From Ctenosaura bakeri (taxonomy: Eukaryota; Chordata; Lepidosauria; Squamata; Iguanidae), in contig CAOLHI010000934.1 of the NCBI GenBank assembly GCA_948474755.1, positions 186,001 to 250,000 of the forward strand: a stretch of 64,000 nucleotides of DNA. Reading direction: 5' to 3'. The notes under the pieces are model-generated. The model saw nothing but the letters and a program-made list of their open reading frames with translations, did no database searches and had not been told where the DNA came from. Shown here piece by piece: positions 1-10,683 of the stretch (the first letter of the stretch is position 1; each line of letters starts with the position of its first letter). The position numbers and the translations under genes are program-made.

Positions 1-103
1 ATCTACTTGCAGTGAGAAAGCAAGTTACTTATCCCATTTATTATCACTAAAACATTCTTAAACATGAAACTCTTGTAAGCAGAGTGTGCACTCTGTATGT
101 TTG

Positions 104-155
104 GTGTAGTTTACTCCCAAGTAAGTGTACATAGGATATATTGCACACAGCCTTT
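104..155 (+). repeat. Family H dispersed repeat, fragment 1
   Basis: The stretch carries TTTACTCCCAAGTAAGTG followed by CATAGGAT. Related text recurs near 34.7, 35.4, 47.3 and 60.5 kb, so it is a dispersed repeat. The motif is partly self-complementary (ACTCCCAAGTAAG resembles its own reverse complement). I cannot assign it to a named superfamily. Confidence 0.5.
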
Positions 156-163
156 ATTACGTT

Positions 164-391
164 GAGCCAGGGTTAAAGTAGTATGAGTGTGGGACTATGA
201 CTCTGGAAACCAGAGTTCAAATCCCCACTCAGCCATGGAAACCCACTGGGTATGGAAACCCACCTTGGGTAATTGACTCTCAGTCTCAGAGGAAAGCAAG
301 GGAACCCTTTCCCACAAACAAATGTTGCCAAGAAATCTCCATGATAGGGGATTTGCCTTAGAAAATGACATAAAGGCACAAAACAACAAGC
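164..391 (+). mobile_element. tRNA-derived SINE (copy S1)
   Basis: The order of landmarks is a tRNA-like head with a pol III B-box-like GAGTTCAAATCCC (213-225), then CCATGGAAACCCACTGGG, a segment on the pattern TCTCAGTCTCAGAGGAAAGC, a CATGATAGG block, and a tail related to AAATGACATAAAGGCACA. The same order occurs in copies near 7.4, 11.6, 14.6, 25.8, 40.2 and 44.1 kb. This matches the abundant lizard tRNA SINE pattern. It is diverged, with a short internal duplication of GGTATGGAAACCCAC. Confidence 0.85.
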
Positions 392-443
392 CTTTATAAT
401 TCCTGGTTGAGCGCACCAACAATTACTATTTTAATATTTCTTA

Positions 444-648
444 GGGCCCTTCCACCGTACACTGTTATAGTGCTATTATTCCATTTTCAACATCCTGTGG
501 AATTCTGGGTTTGTAGTTTACTGAGGCCAAAGAGCTCTCTGGCTGAGAATTCTAACTGCCCCTCCCTAAACTGCAAACCCCAGGATTCCACAGGATGTTG
601 AAAGTGGAATAACAGCACTGTAACAGTGTTGGGTGGAAAGGCTCTTAG
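444..648 (+). mobile_element. Palindromic MITE, family A copy 1
   Basis: The left arm reads GGGCCCTTCCACC then ACTGTTATAGTGCTATTATT; the right arm is its imperfect inverse, ending GGTGGAAAGGCTC. The interior (GGAATTCTGGGTTTGTAGTTT against AAACTGCAAACCCCAGGATTCC) is also inverted, so almost the whole element can fold on itself. The centre GAGGCCAAAGAGCTCTCTGG sets the orientation. No clean 3-bp flank duplication is visible here. There is no coding capacity. Confidence 0.85.
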
Positions 649-857
649 TGTCTGATCATTTTGATCGATAATTTCTGAGGAAGTTCCACCACATAGGAGT
701 TAGATTATTGCAGGGAGAAGCTCAGCCTTCCCAGTCTAGAGTTGCAGAAGAGGTTGAGCCTTCCTGCCCCTGTTCTGGGATCCGTGGCTATGTAGACCTG
801 TATCAACAATATTTATCTCCACAGGCGCAGATAATTTGTACAATTAGTAGGCTAGAA

Positions 858-994
858 CGATGGTTCCCAAATTTTGGTCCTTTAGGTATTTTGGACTTCA
901 ACTCCCAGAAGCCCTAGCTGACTTGGCCAGCAGTGAGGAATTCTGCGGGTTGAACTGTAAAACATCTGGAGGACTAATAGTTTAGGAACCACTG
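858..994. mobile_element. hAT-type MITE with 8-bp target duplication
   Basis: The element begins CGATGGTTCCCAA and ends TTTAGGAACCACTG, an imperfect terminal inverted repeat on the CAGTGGTTCCCAA pattern. It is flanked by GGCTAGAA on both sides (850-857 and 995-1002), a perfect 8-bp duplication, which is the hAT signature. Between the ends are opposed motifs TTGGACTTCAACTCCC and AACATCTGGAGGAC. It is a short palindromic non-autonomous element. Diverged half-copies occur at several other sites in the window. Confidence 0.8.
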
Positions 995-1066
995 GGCTAG
1001 AATTTCCCATTCAGAATTAAGCCATCCCCGCATATTTTTATATCCTTCAACATTTCTTAGATAAAG

Positions 1067-1484
1067 GGCTTTTTCGCACTTTGGGAAGAAAACGGGGCAG
1101 TCTGTTACTCACTGGACTGGTGCGCTCCCTCCGACGATCCACGCTGATCCGGAGCAGTGCGTGCCCGCGCTACACACTGCTCCGGGGACGAAAATGGAGG
1201 CTTCCGGTTGGCGGAGGCTCTCCACCAACTGGAGAAGCTTGCCAGCCGGAAGCCCACCCCCGGAAGATCTGTAGCCTCACGCTGGTGCGAGCCTGCAGAT
1301 CTACACAGGAGCGCAGCGACGGACTGGGGCGCGCCAGGCTATTGAAAGACCTGTTTTAAGCGGTCTTTCAATAGCATGGCGAACCACCAGTTCTGGTCGT
1401 TCCGGAGTGGGCTGAAGTCTGAAACTACAGAAAGTAGGCCAGACCCAGTTCGCCCCCAAGTGCAAACGTCCTCACTGGAGGACG
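1067..1484. mobile_element. GC-rich multi-hairpin element (family D), unclassified
   Basis: This GC-rich block sits abruptly in AT-rich DNA. Its ends are imperfect inverted repeats: TTTTCGCACTTTGGG near 1071-1085, against the inverse of CCCAAGTGCAAACG near 1455-1468. It holds five successive perfect or near-perfect hairpins: 1149-1159/1175-1185 (11 bp), 1201-1211/1242-1252 (10 of 11), 1265-1271/1296-1302 (7 bp), 1338-1351/1362-1375 (14 bp, 10-base loop) and 1467-1473/1478-1484 (7 bp, 4-base loop). Short open frames across it look incidental. The terminus resembles families A and B, so it may be a related non-autonomous DNA transposon, but no flank duplication is clear. Confidence 0.6.
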
Positions 1485-1516
1485 CGCTGCTGTGTTTTAA
1501 AAACAAAATGTGGAAA

Positions 1517-1690
1517 AGGCCATAATCTAGGACATGTGCAGCCGAGCAACATCAGAGTATGGTCAAGATGACAAAAGTTATTAATGAGGAAGAACATACA
1601 AGGTAGGAGAGGCTGCAAGAGTTTGCTTTTGACCAAGCCTACTGGGAAGGGCAAGATTCTACTCCCTCCTCTCCCCCTGCTGAGTTAAGA
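1517..1690 (+). mobile_element. Family E repeat, copy 1
   Basis: The segment with CAACATCAGAGTATGGTCAA, TTATTAATGAGGAAGAACA and CTACTGGGAAGGGCAAGATT recurs with high similarity at 21.63-21.9 kb and 26.2-26.37 kb. No coding frame is conserved among the three. It abuts the right end of the GC-rich element. The superfamily is unknown; other copies suggest an element with long inverted arms. Confidence 0.65.
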
Positions 1691-2483
1691 TGTGTACATT
1701 CATAAATAGGAACAAAATTGGAAAAGATTGTGTCAGAATTTACCATTATTCCTTTGAATTCCACATGCAAGCTGGATTGGGCATGAAGTCGAATCTATAA
1801 AACAGAAAAGAAAGAAAGCAAGGTCATGGATTGAAATACACAGTGGCTTGCATGGGATCAGGATGATTCCCAATAAGCAGCTGGAGAAGAAAAGTGAAGG
1901 ATGGGTAGAGAGAGAAATCAGCAGGCAATTAAAATAACTTAAAAGATTCTAGAAAACAGTTCTTAGTAATTCATAATTATATTGATGAATAATGACAAAT
2001 ACCACAAACAAATGCATTGTGCATAAAATTAATTATGTTAAAAGAATAGCTAATCTGTCTCTGTGATGATAACATGTAATTATGAAGATGCCTTGCTCAC
2101 ATGTTCATAATTCAGAGTAGGTATTTTGACATTTACTACATGTTGCAATTTATGCAATATTTTCAGTGTAATTGCACTGTGCCGCATTGAAGAATCACAG
2201 CCTACTCTGAGATGTTTCCTGCCACCACATGAACATTAAAATAATAATATGGAAACTGTTATTCAAAGTAATAACCCATGACAAATTGACACCAGGGAAT
2301 CACCTTTGCACAAAGATCCGAGACTGACGGTGTTTCCCAGTTCTTTTTATTCATCTATTTATTGCCCAAGTTGTGGGTTGTGTGTTTTCCTCACCCACGT
2401 TTATGGACTGTACAGCCCAGTGATAGGACTGTACAGCCCAGTGATAAAAGAAATGAAGATCAGATGGTTGTTTTCATGCTGCA
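1691..2483. other. Unassigned AT-rich stretch
   Basis: No repeat or gene is recognised. Around 2090-2220 the sequence has evenly complex composition with homeodomain-like TAAT and TTATG words, which could be conserved non-coding DNA, but nothing in the sequence alone establishes this. Confidence 0.4.
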
Positions 2484-2600
2484 CAGTTGTAGCGCTATGA
2501 TTCTACTTTAACTGCTATGGTGACATTCAGTGGAATCCTGACGGTTGTAATTTAGTGAAGGACTAGAGCTCTCTGGATGAGAATTCTAAATACTTTTTCC
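2484..2600 (+). mobile_element. Palindromic MITE, family C fragment 1
   Basis: The words CACAGTTGTAGCGCTATGAT, TTTAACTGCTATGG, GGAATCCTGA and AGAGCTCTCTGGATGAGAAT follow the order of the left arm and centre of families A and C. The right arm is missing, so this is a truncated copy. Confidence 0.65.
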
Positions 2601-4484
2601 TGAACTTCCAAGGTCCACTTCTTTCTTCAGACAGAAGAATTTCTACACGTCATTCACTGAGTGTATTCTTCCACAAATTCCTCTGTGTGGATGGAGTTTA
2701 ACTTGCCTTAAAAGCTGCGTTAATACATGAAATAAACAGAAATTCTTTGATTCCTTTTCTCTCTTGTTATTAGGCAGAAATGTCTAGCCACTTTTGTAGA
2801 CAGGCTTATGCATAAGATAGCTACAGCATTCCGGCATACGCAAAAGGAAAAGAAGAAGAGGAGGGAAGAAGAAAAGAAATAGATTCATTTATCAGTTCTA
2901 AAATTTCAAAATTCTTAAATCAGCTTGAATATAAACAATTCAGAGTGATGAATGTAGCCAATAACTAAAAATAATGACAATGAATACGTATCATTATTAT
3001 TAGGCACAGTATTGTTTGAAGATGACTGCAACTCTGGTACAGAAAATCCTATATGCTAATAACTGACACATTTGTCAAGTTTGGATCTGTGTAGCCCAGT
3101 GGCAACTGAATGTACTCAGTGGCCTGAGAAAACTGGCCGAGAGGAGGAAGAATGGGGTATTCTGAAAGAATGCATTTCTGCCTGCCAGCAGTGCTAGAAA
3201 GGAGCACTCAACAGTTTGCAAGATTTTGTTGCAGTTCCACTTATATGGTTTATTTCATAAATGGCTAGGATACTCTGGGTAGAGTGCAACAAAAATATGT
3301 AATAAAACACCATTTAAATTCTATGTATGATACATATTGTAAATATATATGACATACATGCCAATATAGCATGTTATAGAAGCAGCGGCCAAGAGTCAAT
3401 GAAATCAAGGCAGCCATGAATCTCAACAAGCCTTAAAAACATAACTGACCAGTTACATAACATCTTGGAAATCCCATGCATTTTTAAAAAAAATTAGTGC
3501 CAAAAAGGCATCAAGGTTGATGCCAAATGAGCCTCTCTTGGGACAAAGCCCACTCCCTAGTCAAAATAAATATTGATTTGATTTCATTTTCTCTGTTTAA
3601 AAGCCTGTGACTTAGGATTGCTGGTTGGCTGAAGGCGTTACCTTTCTCAGTGGAGGAGCTTGGAGTGTGTGGAGGGGTGGGTGGGAGGGGGGCTATGACG
3701 TGGGGTCATGGCCACAGTGCACGGGGGTATGGCTATGGGGTGGGATGCCACAGAAACATTGCTGCCTGGGACAAACCATGCCCATCGCCCCGCCCCCCTC
3801 CGTCCCTACACAACTGATCTTTCTGTATGTTGGGTGAAGTAGACACAGCTTGTTTAGGGTGGCCATGTGGCCTATTTTACAATGGGCAGTCCTCTCATCA
3901 AAGGGCTGTCCACTTTTAGGTCTAGTTTGAAGATAATGGATATGAAAGAGAGAGAGCAAGAGCCTTAAAAGTTTCAATTGTTTGTTTTCAGAATTATTCA
4001 CAACAGCCACAGGAAATGAATGGCAGCTTTCCTTCAATACATCCTTCTGAAGTCACTCTCCAAAGCAGTTTCTTATGTTTATGAACCTTTCTGTACCAAA
4101 ACAGGAGAAACAGCTAATTCCAGATCATTTTTACTTTTCCAAAAGTGACCAGTTCTGGGTGGACCATTAACTGTATGGTTCTCATTGGGGTAAAGTATAC
4201 CTGAATGTCTTTTAACCTTTGATTTGTTGAGAGATGACCGTAAAGATAAAGCAAGGGAAAGCAGTGTCAACCACCACTGACAAAATCTGGACTTCTTTCT
4301 CATTGTATTTCCTTTTGGAACAAGTGATCAGGTTAACCGCTGCAAGGCTTTAGTCCTGTGTGGATAAAATCTCCAGAGAGAAATGTGCTTAGTACATGAG
4401 TAGAACAGGTGTTTGGCTGAAATATGTTGGGAGTTTCAAGTTGATGGAGGTGTGATTACCTTAGGATAGCAGTTCTGGGGAAAA
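2601..4484. other. No recognisable gene or element
   Basis: Complex, AT-rich DNA apart from a locally G-rich patch at about 3640-3800. The longest open frame (3693-4037, minus strand, 114 codons) has low-complexity, frame-shadow composition and no recognisable domain. I see no splice-bounded conserved frame. Confidence 0.5.
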
Positions 4485-4560
4485 GATTTTATTTTATTTA
4501 AAAAAACACTTTCATTTATATCTCACCTTTTGCTCCCACAATGGAACTCAAGACACCTTA
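4485..4560 (-). repeat. LINE/SINE 3' tail-like remnant
   Basis: TTTATATCTCACCTTTTGCTC followed by a GGAACTCAAG-like word is, on the minus strand, the pattern ending in GGTGAGATATAAAT that closes L2-type LINEs and SINEs that share their tail. A related tail occurs at 5020-5110. Only the tail is visible. Confidence 0.45.
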
Positions 4561-5019
4561 TTAGAAATGATCCAGATGCAAAACTATGCAAAAACATCAA
4601 TAAAAAGTGTAAAATTAAGTTATTTTTAAATCAGTTAAGTTTTTGGAAAGTTAAATTATTGCAGTTCATTAAAAGATTGTATGCAAACCGACAAAACACA
4701 TAGTACACTGTTATAAGCCCATTGCAGTCAATTTTGAAAAGTCTGATGGAATAAGAATGTCTTTATATGCCGGGAGAAGAAGAGCAAGGAGGATCCATCC
4801 TAGCTTCCCAAGGGAGGGAGATCTAAAATCTGGGAGCCACCACCAAGAAAGCTCTCCCCCTTGTTCCCACCAAATGCTCTGACAGCAAGTTTTTTGTGCC
4901 CTGTGTATATGCAATTTTACAACTTGTGTTAGAAGCAGAGAAATGGGGCCTATTGCAGCCCGATATGCCTTAGACATTTATTATTCTCCTTTAAACATGT
5001 TTATAAAGTGCATGTGCAT
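4561..5019. other. Unassigned stretch
   Basis: No repeat or gene is recognised between two inverted LINE/SINE tail-like remnants. The open frames here are short and lack familiar motifs. Confidence 0.4.
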
Positions 5020-5112
5020 CTTACATTATTTATTTATTAAAATATTTGTATTCCATGCTATATTCAAAGATCTCAGGGTAGCATACAATCAAATCAATTT
5101 AAGACAATACAC
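5020..5112 (-). repeat. LINE/SINE 3' tail-like remnant
   Basis: TTTATTTATTAAAATATTTG followed by TATTCAAAGATCTCAGGGTA is the inverse of an L2-type 3' end (a CCTGAGATC... segment, then an A/T-rich tail). The body upstream of the tail is not recognisable. Confidence 0.5.
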
Positions 5113-5399
5113 AATAACAGTAATTTAAAACACTTTAAAGAAGCTCTCCAAGCTACTGAATCTATTTCCAGAATAGAGTCCTGCTCCCTTAACAACTTCT
5201 TCAAAGTTTAGACTAAAACTTAATGTGGATTCACCACCTCACTGACATGGAGCAGACTAGCTGCCACTGTGGCTGTAGCTATAAGAAAGAATAAAATGCT
5301 GTAGAAGGACAGTGCTGGTTAAATAGTCTCCACAAAGCCAAGTCATACCAACATGAGCCAACCTGGATTTTCTTATATTCTTTTCTAAAGTTATTGTCC
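5113..5399. other. Unassigned stretch
   Basis: No gene or repeat is recognised. Confidence 0.35.
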
Positions 5400-6010
5400 T
5401 GTTTAAAACTGATAAGTGCCCAGGTGAGCATACCTGTCCACAAGAACTAGCAGGGAAAAGCCAGGCTGGTCACAGGATTTAGATGAGATTACAGGCAGAT
5501 CCATGGTTCAGACAGTCCCAGATTCAAAGAGAGAAAGCAGTCCTGAGCAGAGTTCAAAGCCAAGAGGGGAGTTCACAGAGAGATTAGTCTGGAAGTATGT
5601 ACAAAAGGTCAGAGAGCTAGGAATCCAGAGATGTCAGACAGGGTTGCACAGAAGTTTGAGAGCTGTTGTTCTGCAGCAAGGGAATGGCCTGGACTGAGCT
5701 AATTTATAGCAAGTAGTTTCAGCCTGGCTGGCCTCATTACCTCACAGTCCTATATTTAAACAGGAATAGGGTGTTGCCTGACTTTTTGCTCCTGGTGCTT
5801 TAATTTATGTCACTGGAGAGGATGAAGTGCATTTGCTACCTCCTCCTGATCTGCAGTTGTTATCTGGGATGGACTAGGCTGTGTCTCTGCTGGTGCCCTG
5901 GCAGGACTGCAAGCCTTCTCTGATTCCAACAGGGTATCATCCTCGTTCTCCCCTTCACCTTTTTCATTCAAGGAGACTTCTTCCAGGTAGGACAGTTACA
6001 CCTCCCAGCA
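5400..6010. other. Possible degraded LTR-type repeat, unassigned
   Basis: This is moderately GC-rich text with many AG-rich purine words (5500-5660), then a C/T-rich half (5840-6000). A similar style, but no alignable motif I can prove, is seen at 13.74-14.26 kb and 47.4-47.76 kb. I suspect fragments of one or more LTR retrotransposons. No paired LTR, primer-binding site or target duplication was found. Confidence 0.25.
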
Positions 6011-7394
6011 CTGACTTTCTGGAGGCCTGAAACTACACTTTCCCTCTTGGTCTCTTACTCTTTGCAGTCTGAGCTTTTCTTTTTCCTTCTTGCCATTTCT
6101 TCCCCCCCTTTTAAATTCCTAGTCATTATCTTCCCACCCCACCCCCATTGCTTGCTACCTCCCAGCATTGGCTTGCTGCCCTTGCAACCCACACAACCTT
6201 TAAAACAGACAATTTATCCTCTGAGCTGGATACAGCAATTAATGAGGCACATCGACGATAGATTTGTCACATCCTGGACCAGCCCCCTCCCCCCATAAAC
6301 TAGTTATCTCCCAAAATTTATAACAACACATGTTTATATAAATAAAGCTTCAAGGTGAATGCTGCTGGGAGCAAAGCGATAACCAGCAAATGTATGGTAG
6401 ACTCCAAAAGTCGGACAGCTCTGGATTAATATTTACTCATTTTTATTGTAATGCTGGATTGAAAATGGAAAGCAACACCAGCAGAGGGACTTTTTGAATA
6501 CTCCATAGACTTTTGCATTGGATGGGTAATTCTATTCCAGACGCTTTTGAATGCTTTACTAGTAATAGAAACCAAGTGGGAGAAAGCTATTCCATATTTT
6601 AGTGATGACATTTTCACAGCAAATATATATTTATGTATGTATTCTTCCTCCCCCCTTTCTTTTAAAGCAAAGGAATTCTGCAAAACACCATGAAAACTTC
6701 AGATACTGAATCATAGTCAGCCTGATCCGTTAATGTTTCCATGCAAATGTTTGTGTGTGTGTCTCTCTGTGTTACAGAGGACATAGACAGATACACTCAC
6801 GTACATACACACACATTTATATACATGTAAACATTAAAGATCTCAGAGTACTTTGCTGTGATTCAGTACCCAAAGACTGTCTGGTGTTTTGCAGAATCCC
6901 CCAGAGGCCTATAAATGCTTCTGTGCTAGAGGTACCCATTCTAGCTTGAGTCACTTATACCAGTTTATCAAACTAACGAGCCATTGAGTGATGCTATTTT
7001 CAAGTTCAAGCTCCACCAGGGAAAGAATGTGGAAAACAAAACTGAAATTTTAGACAGAACTGAATTCCTAAGGGCCAAGACAACTAGAATTTATTAACTC
7101 ATACATGCCAGAGCTCACCAAGAATAATGTTCTCTGGGCTTTTTTCTCTACAAATCTTACCATCTTTCATAGAATTCAGGGACGTGGGTAGGCTACATCA
7201 TTCTGGATCTGGCAAGGTGTCATGATTTAGCTTTCTACTAAACAGCCTTTGTGCCACTGCCCCTCAGATACACACAACACTCTGAAGGAATCTGGTGAGG
7301 AATGAGAAGCTGAGTCTTTTAGCTGTGGTTGTGATTAAACAACTGGTTCATACTTAGAAACTAATTACTAACTGCATAAATTGAGACATACAGT
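6011..7394. other. No recognisable gene or element
   Basis: It contains short GT/CA-rich patches at about 6750-6830. No conserved frame, splice-flanked exon or known repeat was recognised. Confidence 0.45.
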
Positions 7395-7633
7395 AGTGGT
7401 TGTTGTCGTTGCTGTTTGCTTTCAAGTAGTTTCTGACTTGTGGTGATCCCAAGTCAAACCTATCATAGGGTTTACTTGGCAAGATTGGTTCAGAGGGGGT
7501 TTGCCATTACTTTCCTGAGAGAGTGTGACTTGCCTAATATCACCCAGTGGGTTTTCATGGCCAAGTGGAGATTTGAACACTGGTCCTCCAGAGTCTTTGC
7601 CCAGTTCTCAACCCACTACATCATACTGGCTCT
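7395..7633 (-). mobile_element. tRNA-derived SINE (copy S2)
   Basis: Read on the minus strand, it runs from an AGAGCCAGTATGATGTAGTG head at the high-coordinate end, through the CCATGAAAACCCACTGGG block, to a tail of the AAACTACTTGAAAGCAAACA type and a TTGTTG-rich end at about 7400. The landmark order matches the other SINE copies. It appears nearly full length. Confidence 0.85.
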
Positions 7634-8422
7634 GTCATTAATAGGCCATTGGTTATTAATCACTATGGCTGAACTTGTATTTTACCCAAGGTCAGCTGAA
7701 ACACAATTGCCACCTCACAGCCAAATGTCTTCTACCTAATGCAGAGAGAGGGAGGATTGCAGAATCCACTCTCCACTCAGTGGAGAGACCAGAACATTTT
7801 GGTTCCTCATCTCCCCAGGTCATTTCCATTCAAGCTGATTTAAGAACTTTGTAACTTTAGAACTGGTGCTTGAATTTGCTTCCCCCATTCCTCTTCCTTT
7901 TCTTTTTTCTTTTGTATATGACTAGAATCTTGTTGGTGTTTTACACATGAGTAAGCTTCCCCACAAAAGCAATTGTACATTTTTGTCCAATGAATTAAAT
8001 ATCTAAAGAATTCAAAGTTGTGGAGGAAGAGTTATGCAGGTATTGCCATTGTCCATTTGATGTCCATGTCCATAGGATCTATGTAGATGTAACTGTGTAT
8101 AGCATATACACCTGGAAGTGCATTTGGTTGTGCATTCAGCTATGCTTTCAGTTGTGTAATGTTACTATTCAGCATAAGGGTGACATAGCACGATCAATGT
8201 GTAGCTCCAAATGCAGAGATATGCCCTACAAAACTTCAGTATAGGAGCTTGGAAAACACAGAAGAGGGCTTACCCCTCTCCCCTCTATTGTTGCTTTCAT
8301 TGCATGGAAAGTGCCAAGTCTGAAGAGACGTTTCTGGAGACTCTCCACATGAGCAAGGATACTGGGAAGTCATTCAAACATGAATTTATCTTCAAATATG
8401 TCAACAGAGGAACTTTTGCCTC
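7634..8422. other. No recognisable gene or element
   Basis: Nothing assignable. The open frames (for example 8020-8244 and 8211-8573) run into the adjacent TTTC microsatellite and have no domain signature. Confidence 0.4.
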
Positions 8423-8482
<60 letters not shown>

Positions 8483-8484
8483 TC
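8423..8484 (+). repeat. (TTTC)n microsatellite
   Basis: About 15 uninterrupted TTTC units. An open frame passes through it, giving a Phe/Leu/Ser repeat, but this is not coding evidence. Confidence 0.97.
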
Positions 8485-8879
8485 ACACTGGTTCTTCATT
8501 GGCATCTTGGGGGCCAGATGCCAGTAGCAGGGTTAGCTGCAACCCAAAGTTGGTGAGGTCCCACCCACTGTAGATGTATATGTCTCCCCTGAATATTTTT
8601 ACCTAGATGCCACCTTCTTTCATGAACACACTCTATCAACATACATACAGTTGGATCAGTTCTTTATTTACTTCTGCTGTAAGATTTGAAGAGGAATGTG
8701 TTCCTCAAAGAACTTCTCCTCCAAGGTGTCAGGAGTGCCCTGTAGAATTTCAATTATACCTTGCTTTTCACAAGGTGAACAGAACCAGCTCAGGCTCTTT
8801 GGGGCAGCAAATCATGAAGGGAGCCAGCTCCGTTTCCCCTTGCCTTTCCTCATAGAGGAGGGACTTCAAAGGTACTAAA
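8485..8879. other. No recognisable gene or element
   Basis: Nothing assignable between the microsatellite and the next MITE fragment. Confidence 0.4.
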
Positions 8880-8955
8880 GACCCTTTCACACAACACAAT
8901 TATAGCAATATATTCCACTTTGGAATTCCATCCTATGGAATCTCAGGAACTGAAG
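8880..8955 (+). mobile_element. Palindromic MITE, family C fragment 2
   Basis: GACCCTTTCACACAACACAA, TTATAGCAATATATTCCACT and a CCATCCTATGGAATCTCAGG-type word match the left arm of family C. The element stops after about 75 bp, with no right arm. Confidence 0.7.
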
Positions 8956-10084
8956 AGGGAGGGAGGGATATTGTAAAATAATAAAAATGCTTTTTTAAAA
9001 TATTCTTGTAGAACAAAATACTGTATTCTTGGGTCCCTGATAAGAGTCTTTACCAAAATGTGTTGGGTATTTTACTATTTTATAAAAGTCTAGTTTCTAG
9101 GGCAAATTTGAATTTGTTTCTTTGTATATAAACTCTAAATGGTATTGGACATTCTCATGTTTGGTGAAAGGAGGAACCCATACAACCTGGTTTTCTCCCA
9201 TCACTGGCCAGAAACAGGCAGAAGAACCTGAAGTCTTACGATAGCAAATGAAAAATTGGAATTGGCCTCTCCCAGCTTAGCCATTTTAGACCCCAGTTCT
9301 TCTTCCTATCTGTGCCCAAAGTAAAGTTCCTGTATTCCTTTGTTCCTGTTTTTTTCTCTCAATGCTTATTTTGTCCCACATTTTTGGCTCCTTCTGTTTA
9401 TAGATTGCTCTTTTCTCTTTGTTTTGGTTCTTCTCATTGCATCGGTTCCCTCTAAAGATTGATAGTATGCTTTAATTTGTAGCAGAAGCTACTCAAGACT
9501 CATTTACCTTTACAGCCAGGTCTGTAGGGACAGTCACTGGTGCCAGGAGCTCCACCTGGCTTATGAATTGGGAGGTGGATGCACATTCTAGAGCAAGGAT
9601 GCCCTAGAATGCATCCACAGCAGAATGCATTAAAGAATATCCTAGTTGAGACTAGGGTAAGAAGCAGGCAATGCCCACTGCATCCCAAAAAGTGGACAGG
9701 AAGTCAACTAAGAGATCCTTTCAGTCCTCTTCCTTTTGTTCCTCACAGGGTTTTGGCAGATCAAGGAATTTTCAGGCCATCCTGGGCTAGATCTAGGTTC
9801 CCCTTCTGTCAGTCCTCTGTCTCACATCCTCCAGCCCAAGTCATAGGGGAGGATTTCAGACTCCAGGGGATGGGGGACAGACATCACTTCTGATGCCAAA
9901 GTTCCTCCAATAAGGGACAGACTCTTTCTTTTTCAGAAAATCTAGGCTCAACTACAGACAAGTGGATCATGTTTCTGATTTCTCACAATCATTCATTTGA
10001 GTTGTCCCATTTTCTCTGGAGCAGGTTTCTGCCCCCTCCAGTTACAAAGAACAGTTGGAAGAAATGCTTTCATGTTCAGGCATC
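8956..10084. other. Unassigned stretch, partly upstream of a DIRS-like remnant
   Basis: No feature is certain. From about 9640 a 104-codon open frame and then a segment leading into the RT remnant at 10.1 kb could be the upstream part of the same DIRS-like element, but I recognise no motif there. Confidence 0.3.
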
Positions 10085-10332
10085 TTCTCCATATCAAGGG
10101 GATAGAGCAAGTGCCTCCTTCAGTATCTTTTTCTAGAGTCTACTGTATTTTATTGTTCCAAAGAGAGAAGAGGACTTCAGGTTGATTCTGGACCTGAAGA
10201 GCACAATCTTCTTTGCTGTGTACAAACACTTTTGTGTGGAAATGGTCACCTTGAGTTCCTGTAGAGTCCTGTGAAAGAACCTGACTCTCAGAAGGCTATT
10301 ATCCAGGTATGGACACAGGTGTATCCCCTGCA
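10085..10332 (+). pseudogene. DIRS-like reverse transcriptase remnant
   Basis: Joined across small frameshifts, the plus strand reads KGIEQVPPS (from 10096), then RVYCILLFQ, then RLILDLK (from 10179) and VEMVTLSS. This follows the start of the RT of DIRS-type tyrosine-recombinase retrotransposons, family pattern aIExVP...GvYS..FlVpKK.g..RpILDLr...fkMetl.s. A stop codon follows the VTLSS segment, and the catalytic blocks that should come next are unrecognisable. No split direct repeats or recombinase were found. A gypsy RT is the main alternative. Confidence 0.5.
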
Positions 10333-10466
10333 ACCTGAAGTGTGTGCCACTAGAGCCACTAACTCTTTAAGGCTGAACTAGATGAAAGTGGCGCTCATTG
10401 AAAGCAAACCTGGGGAATCTCCTGCTCTACACAGCTCAGGTCCAAGTTAATTGAAGGACCGTATTC

Positions 10467-10505
10467 TCCCTTACGAACCTGCCTGGGCCTTGAGATCTGC
10501 TGAAA
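10467..10505 (+). mobile_element. L2-type LINE fragment (plus strand)
   Basis: The plus strand reads PYEPAWALRSA, matching the ORF2 C-terminal region of L2-type LINEs (a PYxPaxALRSa pattern). A homologous nucleotide string (GAACCTGCCTGG.CCTTGAGAT) lies at 63.84 kb. It is very short and is oriented opposite to the L2 fragment that follows. Confidence 0.5.
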
Positions 10506-10683
10506 TCACAGAATACAAAAGTTAAAACCCAAATCAAACAATCAAATAAAAATAAAAAATACAGAATTAAAATACAGAATTAAAACTAAAACATCCATAA
10601 ATTCAGCACAGTTAACAGTATCCAGCATCTTTTATCAGAACAGGCCATAATCACTCATTTAATATCTCTAGAAATAGAAATGT

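Noticed and set aside
213..225. Possible tRNA gene from the B-box-like sequence
   Set aside because: It is part of a SINE head recurring several times in the window, with no cloverleaf pairing or terminator.
3693..4037. A 114-codon minus-strand frame
   Set aside because: No domain, no splice or start context, and composition like random open frame in non-coding DNA.
5400..6010. A complete LTR
   Set aside because: No TG...CA ends, target duplication or partner LTR could be found; retained only as a low-confidence note.
8423..8484. Regularly spaced repeats as a CRISPR-like array
   Set aside because: A simple 4-bp microsatellite without spacers in a vertebrate genome.
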